Shown piece by piece: positions 43,583 to 55,741 of a stretch of 64,000 bases of DNA. This DNA comes from Trichodelitschia bisporula. Taxonomy: Eukaryota; Ascomycota; Dothideomycetes; Phaeotrichales; Phaeotrichaceae. The stretch covers positions 1,710,579 through 1,774,578 of the forward strand of contig ML996688.1 of NCBI GenBank assembly GCA_010356995.1, read 5' to 3'. Position 1 is the first letter of the stretch, and each line of letters opens with the position of its first letter. The position numbers and the translations under genes are program-made. The notes below the pieces were generated by a model, which saw nothing but the letters and a program-made list of their open reading frames with translations, did not search any database and was not told where the DNA came from.

Positions 43583-44502
43583 GATGGCAATTGGGCGGTG
43601 TGAGTTGGTCGTGACGTCGTGGATCGTGGGTCGCGGATGCGTGTTCTTGCGAACTTTTTTGTCCGTTGTTCAAGTTCTGGATTTCGAGCGGAGATGGTCC
43701 GTGCGCGGCATGTCCGGAGCTTGGAGGCATAAAACGACCCCTCGTTGCCGCCCACGGATTTATGAGCACGAAGTTGCATCTCTTATCACTTGCTGCAGTT
43801 GTTGCGATGGAACCTCAACCTCGTATATGCGGTCACAACGGACTCAGTTATCCCCAACCGAGGCTGAGGAGGGAATCCCGAGAGCATTATACAAATTTGG
43901 TATGCAGCAAGCGACGAAGCCGGACAGCGGAGTAAGCGTCCACGCCAGCTTCGGGAACCCGCAAAGCCGAAGACGCCCTCTACTAAGACCCGAGACGAAT
44001 GAATACCGATATTTCTCCGGGCGTCCCTATCCGAACTCGCCAAACGGGGAGGGTTATAAATTCGACCGGGTTTTGGGAGTAAGCAGATGCGAAACGGCCA
44101 ATGGGCGCCCTCTCTCTTGAGTACCTAAGCTTCCTCCACCGTGCTGACTGGACTGCTTCATGACTATGATGCCCTTCTCGAAAGCTGAACTTTTACCACG
44201 GGCGCAGCCTCTCTTACTGTCTCAGGTGTTCAACCGAGGCGTCATGTCCAGATTTCTAAGAATAGGGAACGTCGTTGGGCGTTGTTCTGATGTTGACGAC
44301 TGCAGCGTGAAGGGTGACTTTGTGCTGTTGGTGCAGGAGGCAGATGCAAACAGGTTCGGACGCAAACCCTCGTCTGTCGGGCAGATGGTCGTGACGTCGA
44401 TGGCTTCCACATGACTTTAACATCTATGTCCGTCATCCATCAAAAGGGTCGGCGAATATCTGACAGGACGACAATGCGGCAGTTAAATTTTGTCCTCGCA
44501 GT
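43583..44502. other. Divergent intergenic region TIM8 / Zn2Cys6 gene
   Basis: 920 bp. Several open frames overlap here but none is supported. Presumed promoters for both flanking genes. Confidence 0.4.
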
Positions 44503-46805
44503 ATGAAGCGATCGTTCGGAGAGATGAGCGCACCTGTTGACGAAACGCCGCCGGAGATGGCCAAAAACGGCGTAGGAGCTTCGAGGGTCCACCAACCCCA
44601 GATATCGAGGAAGATCCGAGCCTGTAAGTGCTTTAAGATCGTTAGGTGATGGCTTGATCCCTACTCAATTGAGTGGAGTTTACTCCGACGTGGCGTTCCA
44701 TTCGAAGTGAATTGAGCAGACCACTCTTGAGCGACTAGTAATCGTCAAAGGAGTCTCGGAGCATCATGTTGCATCAAAGTCGCCTATGCTTCCCCTCTTC
44801 ATTCTGTGATCATAATTTTTGCCAATAGGGTCGAGAGTTTAAGGCTGATGGTCTCCAGGTCAAGAATGCCAAAGCAGAAAGATCAAATGCGGAATTGAGC
44901 CCGGAGAGCGAGCTTGTGCTCGATGTATTCGGCTCAAGCTCCACTGCGTTGTCAACAAGAGCTTGCAGACTCTGCTGGAAGACGAGTCAGAGTGGAAAAC
45001 GGCTATGGAGCAAAAGACGCACCAACTGCAAGTCGCCGTCTCTGAGATTCTGCGGCACATGAACATACCAGCCATCGAGCACCTCAGCCCGAGTTCGCAT
45101 GCCAAAGTCAGCGAATCGGGATATGCCGACCATCACAATGGAGAATCCGAGTATGCATCGCCGCGAAGCCGTCATCGACCAGCAACGCTCTCTATGACTA
45201 GAGAGCCATCGCAGGAGCCTGCTCAAGGCGAAGGAGACGGAGACAGCACCATTTCCGATCCAATGGCGAGTCTCTATGAAGTCACGAAACTGTCTGCTTT
45301 GCGCAGCAATCCACAGTCGACTCCCAGAGGCGAAGTACGAACTGGACTCAAGGACGATTTTATTGCGCAGGGAAGGGTTAGCCTGAGCGACGCAGAGGAG
45401 CTGTTCCACGCGTTTGACACAACACTCCACCAGTATCTCTGGGGAGGATCGCCTTTGGTGCACGACATCCTGGCATCAGCTCGGGAATCGTCGTCGCTTC
45501 TGGTGGCGGCTATTCTTGCGGTGACTGCGCTCCACGTCCAAGACAAGGAGCACATCTTTGATATGGCGTATACGGAGTTTCTGTCCCTCGTCAGCGATTC
45601 TATGTTTCACCGCTACCACAACTTGGATGACATTAGAGGATTTTGTATAGGAGCATTTTGGCTGTCCGAAGTGAGCTGTGAGTAAATCAGTAATCATAAA
45701 ACGACCACATACTGAGCAGTGCTAGGGAAGCTTTCTGGTCACGCAGTTCGCATCGCCACAGAACTCGGTCTACACCAAAGCTTTTCCAAGGCTCTACGCG
45801 GACAAAGTGACCATATCGAAGGGGCGAGGCTTTGGTTTCTCCTGTACGTCTGCGACCACAACTTCAGCATCGCCTATGGAAGGCCGCCCGTTATTCATGA
45901 TGACGCCACAATCCCGCTCCATGAGGCATTCCTGCAAATGCCCGGAGTAACCCAAGCCGACTACCGACTGCATAGCCAAGTAGCCATCTTCCGTATTCTC
46001 AGCCAAGTATACTTTTATTTCGGACCGGACCCCGAAAAGTCAATCTCGGAAACGGACCTTGATAGCATCCAAACGTTCAACGCCGACATAGACGCCTGGA
46101 GAGCAAAGTGGCAGCCTCTGCTCGGTCAGTCCCGTAGTATTGCTCCGTGCTCAGCTAACAAGCTTAGGACCGAACAAATACCTCGCTGGCTATCCCGCAA
46201 GAGGAATAATCATGAACTGGAACTTCGCCAAACTGCAAGTCAACGCGTACGCCCTCCGCGGAATGTCCCCGTGCTCAACACAAATGCTCTCTGACAAGCG
46301 CCATCATTTCGCCCAACTTGCCGTTGATAACGCCCTTGCAACCCTAGAGTTCGTCCTCAAGGACCCGTCCATTCGCGCCGCAACCGTTGGCATGCCTCTT
46401 TATCTACACACGATGATAACCTACGCCGCTGCTTTTCTACTTAAAGTTCTGCTGCGCTGGCGCGCGTACAGCCTCGCCCTGGATGACTACACTGTGATCC
46501 ATCTGATCGAGAGTTGCGCGGATCTTCTCAGCAATGCAAAGACGAGCAAGCGGCATCTGGCGCCATACATGGCCCACGGCCTGCGTGGCATGATAGCGAA
46601 ATTTAAGGCTGAGAGGTTGGAGCCGGAACCTCTTCCGCTGACGATTGCAGACCTTGAACGAGGACTCGCGGGGTCGAGTGGTCCAGATTGGAGCAGCTTT
46701 GGAGTAGGTATAATGTCTGGAGATGACGTTGGGCTCTATGGGATTGAGCAACAGTACCTCCCGCTGGGGATGTTCGATGGCATGGCTGCAGGGATGCCGG
46801 GCTGA
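44503..46805 (+). CDS. Zn(II)2Cys6 fungal-specific transcription factor
   Basis: Four exons: 44503-44623, 44859-45677, 45720-46124 and 46168-46805; 660 residues. The binuclear zinc cluster appears only after splicing: the first Cys codon is split T/GT across a 235-nt intron, giving CQECQSRKIKC-x8-C-x2-C-x6-C at residues 41-70, a textbook CX2CX6CX8CX2CX6C. A linker with a coiled segment follows, and from ~200 to ~560 comes the fungal 'middle homology region' (HAVRIATELGLHQSF, GARLWFLLYVCDHNFSIAYGRPPVI). The following genes encode an ACS-family permease and a peptide transporter, so control of nutrient uptake is a reasonable inference, not shown by sequence. Confidence 0.88.
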
Positions 46806-47272
46806 AGATACGGCGATGACGTGGATTTCACCCTCAACACTTCGCGGGGCCGGGTCGATGCACGAGGGTATGACGGTATCACATTACACCGCGCCTGTCC
46901 CCAGCGGAATCGTGGTCCACGGATATCTCGGCCACCGAGACAGCAGTTCGGCAAATTCCGAATGGTCGAGTTATTCCCTTAAGAGGCAATGATCTCCCTT
47001 GGCAACGTCTTTCATTACCCGATCCAGACGATCGATTGATGCCCCACCATTCAAATCGGACGGGTGAGGCCGTGGCGGTCTCGCAAAGTATGAGTATGGT
47101 AAAAGCCGGACGTCGTAGAATGGAGGACGAGGGGACAGCTTGCCGAGAGGTTGGTTTCCATTGGTTGACGGTCTCTTTTCGAATGATCCCACACTGTCGA
47201 GTGCTCCAGTACAAAAGGTCTGACAGAGCTCGCATATATAGACAATAGTAATAGCCTTCACCTCTCACCACC
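46806..47272. other. Intergenic TF / MFS transporter
   Basis: 467 bp with the presumed transporter promoter; no specific element identified. Confidence 0.4.
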
Positions 47273-48777
47273 ATGGCACCGGAAAAGCCCAATGACGGTA
47301 CGAAAGGAAGCGAACTGTTCGACAGTCCCGTGGCCCTCGAGGCCGCCCTCGAACATTATGAACCAGACACACCCACTGAGCGCGCCCTGGTGCGCAAAAT
47401 CGACCTACGCCTAATGCCAATGCTCTGCCTGATGTTCATTCTCAACTTTCTCGACCGAACCAACATTGTACGGCGATCCTCCCTTCAACCTCTCCCCCCC
47501 TCTCACCTCCCCTAACCCCCCCAGGGCAACGCCAAAATCGCCGGCATGGCCGCCGACCTCTCCCTCTCGGAATCCCGCTACGCCTGGGCCCTCTCCATCT
47601 TCTTCTTCGGCTACATCCTCTTCGAAGTCCCCTCCAACCTCGCCCTCACCCGTGCCCGCCCTAGCATCTACCTCCCCGGGCTAATGATAACATGGGGTGC
47701 GCTCTGCGCGGGCATGGCCAGCGTCCGGTCTTACGAAGGGCTACTGGCGTACCGCGCTGCGCTCGGTGCCGTCGAGGCGGGGTTCTTCCCTGGCATTCTC
47801 TACCTGCTGAGCAGCTGGTACAAGCCTGATGAAATCGGTACGGCCGCCTGACCCTTGCCCCCATTAACCTTTCCCACTCAATCCGTCTCTTACCCACCCC
47901 AGGCAAACGCATCGCCCTAATCTTCACCTCCGCACTCCTCAGCGGCGCCTTCGGCGGCCTCCTCGCCGGCTCCATAATCCCCTCCCTCCACGGTCACGCC
48001 GGGCTGTCCGGATGGCGCTGGCTCTTCCTAATCGAAGGACTGGCTACCATCGTCGTCGCGCTGGCCGCCATTCCCATCCTGCTCGACTTCCCCTCCTCCC
48101 CGCGGCACCTCACGCCGACCGAGCGGGCGCTCGCACACGTCCGCCTCGCACACACTCGCGCAGCCTCCTCACTTACGCTTCCTCCACTCGCGGCGGTGAA
48201 GTCCGCGCTCGCGGACCGAAGAACGTATGTGTTTACGGCGCTGTATGCGCTGGTAATGGGGCCGGCAACGGTCACGTACTTCGTCCCACAGCTTGTGCGT
48301 CCGCTTGCTCGCAACGCTGCACAGGCGCAGTATCTGACTATCCCGATTTACATCCTCGCTGCGCTGAGCCTGACCCTAACATCCCTGTCCTCAGATGCCC
48401 GCGGCGAGCGGCGCGCGCACATCGCCTGCGCGCTCGGGATTGCGGCCGCGGCGGCGCTGGCAGCCGTGTTTGTGACAGCGCTGGGCGGGGCGTATTCGTT
48501 GCTGGCGGTGATGGCGGCGGGGATGTTCTCGGCGGCGCCGCTGGTGTTGGCTTGGATGGGTGATGTGCTGCGGGATGGGGCGGCGGAGAAGAGGGCCGTG
48601 GGGTTGGCGGTGGCGAATGCGGTGGGGCATGCGGTGCAGGTTGGGGCGACGAGGGGGTGGCATCGTGGGAATGTCGGGTGGGGGTTTGCGGCTGCGTGCC
48701 TGGGGGCGGGGGCTTTGGTTGCGGGGTGCGGGAGGGGGATGGGGGAACGAAGGGTGAGGGGGAGAGAGGGAGATTAG
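47273..48777 (+). CDS. MFS permease, anion:cation symporter (allantoate permease-like) family
   Basis: Three exons (47273-47467, 47525-47837, 47903-48777) give 460 residues. Begins with a cytosolic tail (EYxPDTP-like HYEPDTPTERALVRKIDLRLMP) and helix 1 LMFILNFLDRTNIGNAKIAG, which together are the hallmark of the fungal Dal5/Tna1-type ACS subfamily. The first intron lies exactly between TNI and GNA. Later motifs include FFFGYILFEVPSNL and GWRWLFLIEGL. About ten to twelve transmembrane helices are predicted. Substrates in the family include allantoate, nicotinate, pantothenate and other organic anions; the one here cannot be told from sequence. The C-terminal half is unusually Ala/Gly-rich and a little short compared with the usual ~490-520 residues. 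Confidence 0.85.
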
Positions 48778-48817
48778 AGATGATATCCATTACGCGCCTA
48801 TGTAAGATCTTTCCGTC

Positions 48818-50779
48818 CTACGCCTTCTTGTCGAACTTCTCGTGCTCCGGAATCGTGGGTGAGTCCTTCACCTCACCGCCACCGTGCGCCGCAGCCGGAT
48901 TCTCCTCCTCCTCGTACGTCATGAACGTATCGTCATTCATCCACCTATACCGCCAATGGAAAACGATAGTAACAACGAACAGCGCCATCGCCGGCGCAGC
49001 CCACACCCACTCCAACCACGGGTCCTCAATCGCAGGGGTCAGAACCTGCGCCAGCGCACTGCTCAACGCGTTCATGAATAGGAAAATGGACATTACGAGC
49101 GCGCGCATGTTCTTCGGGCTCCGCGCGTAGGCGATTTCGTATGCGGTGACCTGGCAGAAACACTCGCTCATCGCGCCGAGGATGACGACGGGCATCTGTA
49201 CCCAGACGGAGATGGGGGAGACGCGGGCTCCGACCTTGCACCCCGTGGCGTGTTTACCGCAGGGAGAGGTCTTGTAAATGTACCACTGGATGAGAGTCCC
49301 GACAATGCCGCTGATCCACGCGAGGGTGAAGCCGAAGGTGATGCGCGTGGTGCGACCGGGCATCATGTTACGCTTCTGGAGCTGCGGGTAGATGACGTGG
49401 GTGAGCAGCGGGACGAAGAGGATGATGGTTAGCGGGTTGAAGTTGTTGATTAGATCGTTGGGGGCGCCCTTTGTTGTCATGCTTGCGGCTTGGGAGGACA
49501 TGACGCTGCCGATGCCGCCGTTGTTGACTGTGGGTGTTAGAATGGGGGGGAAGAGGGGGGTGAGAGGGGGAACTTACGGTACCAGATGGGGAAGTACAGG
49601 AACATCATGCATGCGGAGAGCGTGCGGCGCACATCATCAACGAAGTGGTCCGTCCAGGGGATGGGCTTGCCCTTGTACGTGGTTATGCCCTTAGCAGCGA
49701 GGGCGGACGGCTTCGCGCCCTCAATGCGCCAGAAGCGACCTTTCTCCGCTTTAAAGGCGATGGCGAGGATCTGGAAGAATTTCTCCACCTCAGAGCCATT
49801 GGGCTTTACTCTTTTCGTTTTCTTGTACGTGAGGAGTAGGCCGAGTGGGAGGAGGAAGTAGATGATGCCCGGCAGGAGGAAGGCGAGCCAGAATCCGATT
49901 CGCTTTTCGGCGTAGACGACGCCGATGGGGAAGAAGCCGCCGATGTTGACGAAGCAGTAGAAGATTAGGCTGATGCGGTTGATGGTCATCTCCGGGTCGA
50001 TGATGACGCGCTCGCCGGTCTTCAGCTCCGTGACGTAGTCGTGCTGCTGCTCGTACTGATCCAGCACCGTCGGGAGGATATTCGGCTTGAAAATCCCAGC
50101 CCCGATAGCGAGGATAAACAAGCTGATGATGAACGGCGGGAGCCCATGACCCTTCTGCAGCACCGACGGCAGCGCCCCGAAGATCTGGATTATATGCGCC
50201 ACGCCGCAGATCAGCACGCCGATGAGAATAGCCGGATACCGCCCGATCCTAGTGTCCGCAATCCAGGCGCCGTAAATAGGCAGCGTATACGCCAGGAACT
50301 TGAACAGCAGGACAAAGGCATTGCTGAACTTCAAGCCTTTATCCAGCGCACCAGCCGGCTGCTCCGAACCACGCGGAGGCGCCCCAGCACCATTACCACC
50401 TGCACACATCAGCCTCTTCCCCTAGCTCACACAGGGCAAACCCACCATCCGGCAGCGGAAACTGCATAAAGTTATTAAACACCTGGCTGGCACCATAATA
50501 CGACGCGCGCTCCGCAAACTCGACAACGCAGAGGAGGTAGGCCATCCAAGGAATGGATCCGGGAACACGGCGCAGCGTGGCCTTCTCCTCCTCCGTCGGG
50601 CGCGGGAACGCAGGATCATCGTAGAACTGCTCGCGCCCGGAGCCAGTCTCATCCGCGGTCTCGAGCGCGAATTGCTTCTCCGAGATGACGGCCGAGGCGC
50701 GCGAGGCTGCCGCCACCGCGCTGGCGGGCGGTTGCGATGCGACCGCGTCGGTGAAGACGGCGTTGGTAGTCGCTGACAT
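48818..50779 (-). CDS. PTR2: Proton-coupled di/tripeptide transporter, PTR2 family
   Basis: Exons on the minus strand: 50779-50446, 50399-49578 and 49527-48818; 621 residues, normal for fungal POT transporters. Motifs: AERASYYGASQVFNNFM near the start, the PTR2 signature FKFLAYTLPIYGAWIADTRIGRY, FYCFVNIGGFFPI in place of the usual FYxxINxG box, and QVTAYEIAYARSPKNMRA near helix 10. The first ~90 residues and the acidic tail ending EHEKFDKKA are cytosolic. Twelve transmembrane helices fit the hydrophobicity. Introns are 46 and 50 nt; the first uses a gtgggt donor that preserves PDGGNGAG. It converges on the MFS gene, with only 40 bp between stops. Confidence 0.92.
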
Positions 50780-52510
50780 TGTTAGCTGTGTCAATGGCAC
50801 CTGTAATTCAAGCACTCACACATTGTTGCAGTGGGACGTTGGGAGACGACGTCTGCTTGTAACACGGACCGATGCTATATTATACCCCAATGCCCACTCC
50901 CGCAACCCGGTCGCACGCCATCTCCGTCCGCCATGCCGTCCCCAGCCTAGATCCCTTATCACCTCCCTTTCCGTGCACAAATTACGCCGCGAATAGCACG
51001 AATCTTAGAGTAATCGCATTGAGTGCCGCGTGCTTGGCAGCCCCGATCGTTCGGAGGGAAGGGGAGGACGGTATCTGCAAGAAGAAACCGTAGGATGCGG
51101 GCACACGCTCTCCCGGCTCCAGCGCTGCATCTGGCCGGCGGCACGGGTACCGTTTCGGAAAGATAACGTGCGGCGTGGTGATGCGGTGGGATAAGAAGGG
51201 CAGGTGGTAGGGCAAATGGTAGGGCACCCATGCCTCGGCTGGCCGGCGCGTGGATTAATATAGTGGGGTCCCCGGGATTCGCTTCATGCGGCATTGCGGA
51301 TTTTGGGCTGCGATCGCTGCGTGGAGTCGGTAAGAGGCCGATTGATGAGGTCGATGGATTTTGGGGGGGGGGGGGGGTGGGGGCACCATCCAGAAGGCTC
51401 TGAGGAGACTTGGAATGGCTGAACTGGGAGGTGATGTTGGACTGGTCAAACTTGGCAGCCTTGTGGTTTCGTCGCGTCGACGCCTATTTGTCGAGGTCAA
51501 CCCGTTGAGGAGACGCGCAACGGCTTTGCAGTAGCTGCGGGTAACTAGGGCGTTCGCCCGATGATGCACAGCCGTTTCTTTGTTCACCGATAAACCAATT
51601 GAGCTGGCTGCCCGTCGTAGCACAAGTCTAATTCCCGTTGAACCACTTCCGCATGGGCATGAGTCGCGGATCGCCAGCAGATAATGGCGAATAGTTGAAA
51701 AGTATGGCGTCGAGACTGGGATCGCGCCGTTCCCCTCTCCGCATCCTGTCCCCGGCCTGCTGAAATGGGCAAGTGTTCCCGGGATACGGCCTCGGGCAGC
51801 CTTCTGGATCGGGCAGCTTTCGTGGGGTCAGTAGGTATCGGTGCAGACTGCGGACTCGCCTGCTGAATGTGGAATCTTTGTTCAGTCCCAAAATACAACA
51901 ACTATCGTGAGCAACCTCATGAGGTTTGCCGAGCGGGACCTGCTACTTTGGACACATTGAGTTCTTGTAATGGATGGGCCCGGCGAAGGGAAGGTAACGT
52001 TACCGTCCCTTAGCGAATAACAAAAGGTGGGGGATTCACATCCGGCACCCTCGGTTCGAGAAGCTCGAACCGTGACCCAGGTCCCGGGAAACGCAGCCCA
52101 TGAGCTCTGATATTAAGAAGATCTTGCTTTGAATAGAAGGCTTCTTCTCCGCATGATCGCCGAACCAGCTAATGGAGTCGATGCAGTACGGTGCTATGCG
52201 TCGTAAGATGATGTCCAGGGTCCGAGAGAGCCTGTAGATTCTAGTAAATGTAGACATGCTACCAAGCTTGAAGCAAGTCTGAGTACACAGCAATGCTGCA
52301 CATAAGCTCCACCTGCACTATGAGAAGAGCGAGTAGTAACGGAGCAGGACTCCTGACCTTTTGCCGTAACCGCCCGTATGTCATTCTCAACAAAGCGACT
52401 GGCCGTCCTACGCCTGAAAACTCCCATACCATTTTCGAATCCCTCTTGCGACCATGACCCCAAGCGCCCTCATGCCGTAAACCACAAAAACAGGGTATCA
52501 TTTGAACCGC
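50780..52510. other. Intergenic with G-tract and small hairpin
   Basis: 1.7 kb upstream of PTR2 and downstream of BUD31. A run of about 15 G lies near 51363-51378, and a perfect 9-bp inverted repeat is at 52052-52072. No gene supported. Confidence 0.5.
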
Positions 52511-53047
52511 TCAATCGCTCGAAGAGCATCCCCGGCACCCGCAGCTGACGCACTCGATCGTCTGTTCGTCCTTCATCTGATCGCGCGGCACCCGGCATAT
52601 GCACGTGCTGTTGAAGTTTGTCTCCTTAGTCTGAATGCAGCGGAGGCAGCAAAGCTACACACGTTAGCCAGAGTCCCACATATCCCCAAACGGACGCACC
52701 TTTTCATAGCCTTGCTTCTTCCACTTGGCGATCAGGTTCGCATCTGCATAGCCGTTCTTCAGCAGCCAGTCGTAAAGCTTCTTCGAGATCGCCTCCTTCT
52801 CATAATACATATCGTAGATGTACCGTGATCCTGTACGTGTTAGCTTCGCCCCATATCTGTGCAAGAATCACATACGCTGATGTGTGATCTGGAAGATCGG
52901 CCACACGGTCTCATACCGCTTCTTCCCCTCATGGGTCGCATTCTCTGCATCCTTCATTTTATTCTGGAACTCCAGCAGCGTATCCTCGATGTCTTCGAAC
53001 CCGTCTGGTGGGGGCTTGCGGTTGCGCGCGGTGCGAATAGGCGGCAT
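52511..53047 (-). CDS. BUD31: Pre-mRNA-splicing factor BUD31 (G10 family)
   Basis: Component of the activated spliceosome (Prp19/NTC-related). Three exons on the minus strand: 53047-52876, 52830-52700 and 52654-52511; 148 residues, the standard size. The product begins [21 protein letters not shown] and contains [23 protein letters not shown] and [17 protein letters not shown]. The third exon carries the zinc-binding end with CCLRC, CICRVP and [11 protein letters not shown]. The first intron splits the Arg codon of HQRSRYIYD (C/GA). Confidence 0.93.
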
Positions 53048-53314
53048 GGCGGCAGCGGAGAGGGAGTGACAGCGAGGATCAGATAGATATAAGTGTAGAG
53101 GACGTGAAGCAAAAGCCCTGCAGACTTGGTCGCGATGATATGCTGTTGCAAATTCAACTGTGACGATGCTGCGCGCGGGCAACTTGAAGCTTGGCACCGC
53201 CACACCGCCACCACCTTTCCGTCATCAAGCGCGCGCGAATCTACTCAATAGCCGCGACGACCTCCCCTCACCACTAACAGCTGCACATCGCCAATTCGCC
53301 CGCCCGAGCCCAGC

Positions 53315-53859
53315 ATGATCAACCCGACGTACCTGGCGCAGCGCACGCGCACCTGTAAGGCCCAATCCCCAGCTCAGAGACTTCGCTAACCCGCCGTAGC
53401 GGCCAGCTGGGCCGATGCGAAGTCGCGAGTGATCAAATCGTACCGGGACTGGCTGCGGGCTGTGAGTTGCGTCCGAGGGGGGATTGGCGGATGGCTGATG
53501 GAACGCAGGCTCCGGAGATTCAGTCGATGTACACGATGAATATGCCTGTGCCGCGGATACGCACGAAGATCCGGCAGGAGTTTGAGAAGAACCGCATGGT
53601 CAAGCACTTGCCGACGGTTGATGTGTTGATCACGCATTCGCATACTGAGTTCCAAGTGCGTTGGACTCGGGAATAGGGGCTATGCTAATGGGCTAGGAAA
53701 CCATGAACTTCTGGAAGCAGCTGAATCACGTCATGAAGTACTTCCGTACGGAAGAGGAACCCACGGCTCGCCTGCCGCCGAATTTCATCACTGGTTTCTT
53801 GGAGGTAGGAGTTCTCCATGTTGCTAGGACTCCGCTGACTTCTATAGGGTCGCAACTAG
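53315..53859 (+). CDS. NDUFA6: NADH:ubiquinone oxidoreductase (complex I) LYR subunit, NDUFA6 homologue
   Basis: Accessory complex I subunit of the LYR family that binds the mitochondrial acyl carrier protein. Five exons: 53315-53354, 53400-53461, 53509-53655, 53697-53804 and 53848-53859; 122 residues. The LYR-type motif reads SYRDWLRAAPEIQSMY near residues 29-44, followed by RIRTKIRQEFEKNR and ETMNFWKQLNHVMKYF, all typical for the fungal 14.8-kDa subunit. The last exon encodes only GRN and the stop. Introns are 41-47 nt. NDUFA12, another complex I subunit, lies 2 kb away. Confidence 0.9.
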
Positions 53860-54134
53860 AATGCATGTCGGGTAGATGTACATAGTCTCTGCAACCTGAA
53901 TCATTCACCCGAGATGTCCTTCCACTGCTACTTCTCTGCCCAAAATTCCCTAACGCGATGGGACCCGCAAGATGTCGTTAGCCCTGTGTAATAAAGACAA
54001 CCGACTGCTCAAGCTATAAGTGCGTTGTGTACCTCAATCGTGCGCCGTCCATCCTAGATCAGCCTAGCCGTCCTGCGCCGAACCCACCGTAACCCAATGC
54101 TACGAAACCGCCCTCATGTCGTACGAAAGCGCTT

Positions 54135-54655
54135 TCATGTTGCAGACGCACTCAGAAACTCCTCGCGAGCAGTCGTGAACTTCTCGACAACCACATCACA
54201 CATATCCTGCAAGTCGTTCAAGCCCTTCTCGAGAACATCGTGCACATTGACGCCATCTGCCAATCAGCATCTTTCCTTGACATCCGAGATGCACTAACCG
54301 TATGTCTGTATTCTCAGGTGCATCTTCGCCTCTGCCGGATGAGGGATCGAGTAGCCGCAGAACTCGACGTCAGGGCTAAACCGTCAGCGTGGGTACTGAG
54401 ACGCAGCGACGAACCCACTTCTTCATGATGATATGCCGCAACGCATTCCCGAGTGTATGGTCCTCCTCAATGAACTCGAATGACGCTGCTGTGTCCGTTG
54501 CACCGGGAAGCTATGTTCGTTAGCAATACGCGCAAAGTGTCGGAACGACGTACCACGCGCAAGAGACGCTCGCCCTCGCCATCGCTCTCCTCTTCCTCCT
54601 GCTGCGCCGTGCCGTTCTCGGCAACGACATCCTCCATTTCTTGATCTTGCGACAT
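54135..54655 (-). CDS. RPC19: RNA polymerase I and III subunit RPAC2 (AC19)
   Basis: Alpha-like small subunit shared by Pol I and Pol III. Exons on the minus strand: 54655-54554, 54510-54419, 54375-54299 and 54256-54135; 130 residues. An acidic N-terminus (34 residues) is followed by the RPB11/RPC19 fold: [58 protein letters not shown], then VHDVLEKGLNDLQDMC. Exon phases 0, 2, 1 give the conserved sequence without gaps. It shares a 328-bp divergent promoter with HIS3. Confidence 0.92.
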
Positions 54656-54983
54656 GTTGAGTGTATGTAATGGAATAGTGTGACAGTGGAAATGTTGTGC
54701 TTCTGCTGTGGGAGATGTAACCTGTGGCGTAGGCAACAAAAATCAAGATCTTATCTTATCGCCATCTCCGCCATTGGCCGCAGAAAAATTCACCCCGCGT
54801 TCGCTTTGCCTGTGGCGGGGCTAGGGTACTTAGCGGCGAATATGAGGGGCGGCTTTTGTTGTAGACGACTCGAGATACAAAAACAATTCACCTTCACGCT
54901 CAACATCCCTCATCTCGCCTTGTCGATTTTCTACGTATAACCTCAATTCCATCCCCTACATTCCACCTTTCATCCCGCCCACC
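54656..54983. promoter_or_regulatory. Shared divergent promoter RPC19 / HIS3
   Basis: 328 bp between start codons. I looked for a TGACTC amino-acid-control element expected for HIS3 and did not see one on either strand. Confidence 0.45.
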
Positions 54984-55652
54984 ATGGCCGCCCCCCGCCG
55001 CACCACAACGCTCAACCGCGACACCAACGAGACCAAAATCCAACTGGCTCTCAGCCTGGACGGCGGTGCCCTCGAAGCCGAGTCCTCCTCCGAAACCCCC
55101 AAGGAGTGCCACGCAGCGCAGGTGTCCAAGTCGCAAACCATCGACATCGACACCGGGATCGGCTTCCTAGACCACATGCTGCACGCCCTGTCCAAGCACG
55201 CAGGTTGGTCTCTACGCCTGCGCTGCCGCGGCGACCTGCACATCGACGACCACCACACAGCGGAAGATGTATGCATCGCGCTCGGCATGGCATTCAAGAC
55301 CGCGCTCGGGTCGTCGACCGGGCTCGCGCGGTTCGGTTACGCGTATGCGCCGCTCGATGAGGCGCTGGCGCGGGCGGTGGTGGATCTGTCGAACCGCCCG
55401 TACTCGGTGATTGATCTGGGCTTGAAAAGGGAGAAGATTGGCGATTTGAGCACGGAGATGCTGCCACATTGTTTGCAGAGCTGGGCGCAGGGCGCGGGGG
55501 TTACGCTGCATGTTGATGTGTTGCGCGGGGAGAATGATCATCATCGGGCTGAGAGTGCGTTTAAGGCGCTTGCTGTGGCGGTAAGAATGGCGACGAGTCC
55601 GGTTGCGGGGCGGGAGGGTGAGGTCATGAGCACGAAGGGTGTTTTGTACTAG
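54984..55652 (+). CDS. HIS3: Imidazoleglycerol-phosphate dehydratase
   Basis: Sixth/seventh-step enzyme of histidine biosynthesis (removes water from imidazole glycerol phosphate). Intron-less, 222 residues, the normal length. Manganese-binding motifs are intact: [18 protein letters not shown] and [13 protein letters not shown] in the first half, and [16 protein letters not shown] near the C-terminus. The conserved RPY and HCLQSWA segments are also present. The start fits the family and is preceded by a ccaccATG context. The 3' end lies only 89 bp from the convergent NDUFA12 gene. Confidence 0.97.
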   Translation: MAAPRRTTTLNRDTNETKIQLALSLDGGALEAESSSETPKECHAAQVSKSQTIDIDTGIGFLDHMLHALSKHAGWSLRLRCRGDLHIDDHHTAEDVCIALGMAFKTALGSSTGLARFGYAYAPLDEALARAVVDLSNRPYSVIDLGLKREKIGDLSTEMLPHCLQSWAQGAGVTLHVDVLRGENDHHRAESAFKALAVAVRMATSPVAGREGEVMSTKGVLY

Positions 55653-55741
55653 TCATATACCCGAAGCAAAAGCGCGCTTAGATTATCAATGGCAGGCTAG
55701 AGGCTTGGTCTAGTTGATATGTACAGGCGATCTTGACACCC

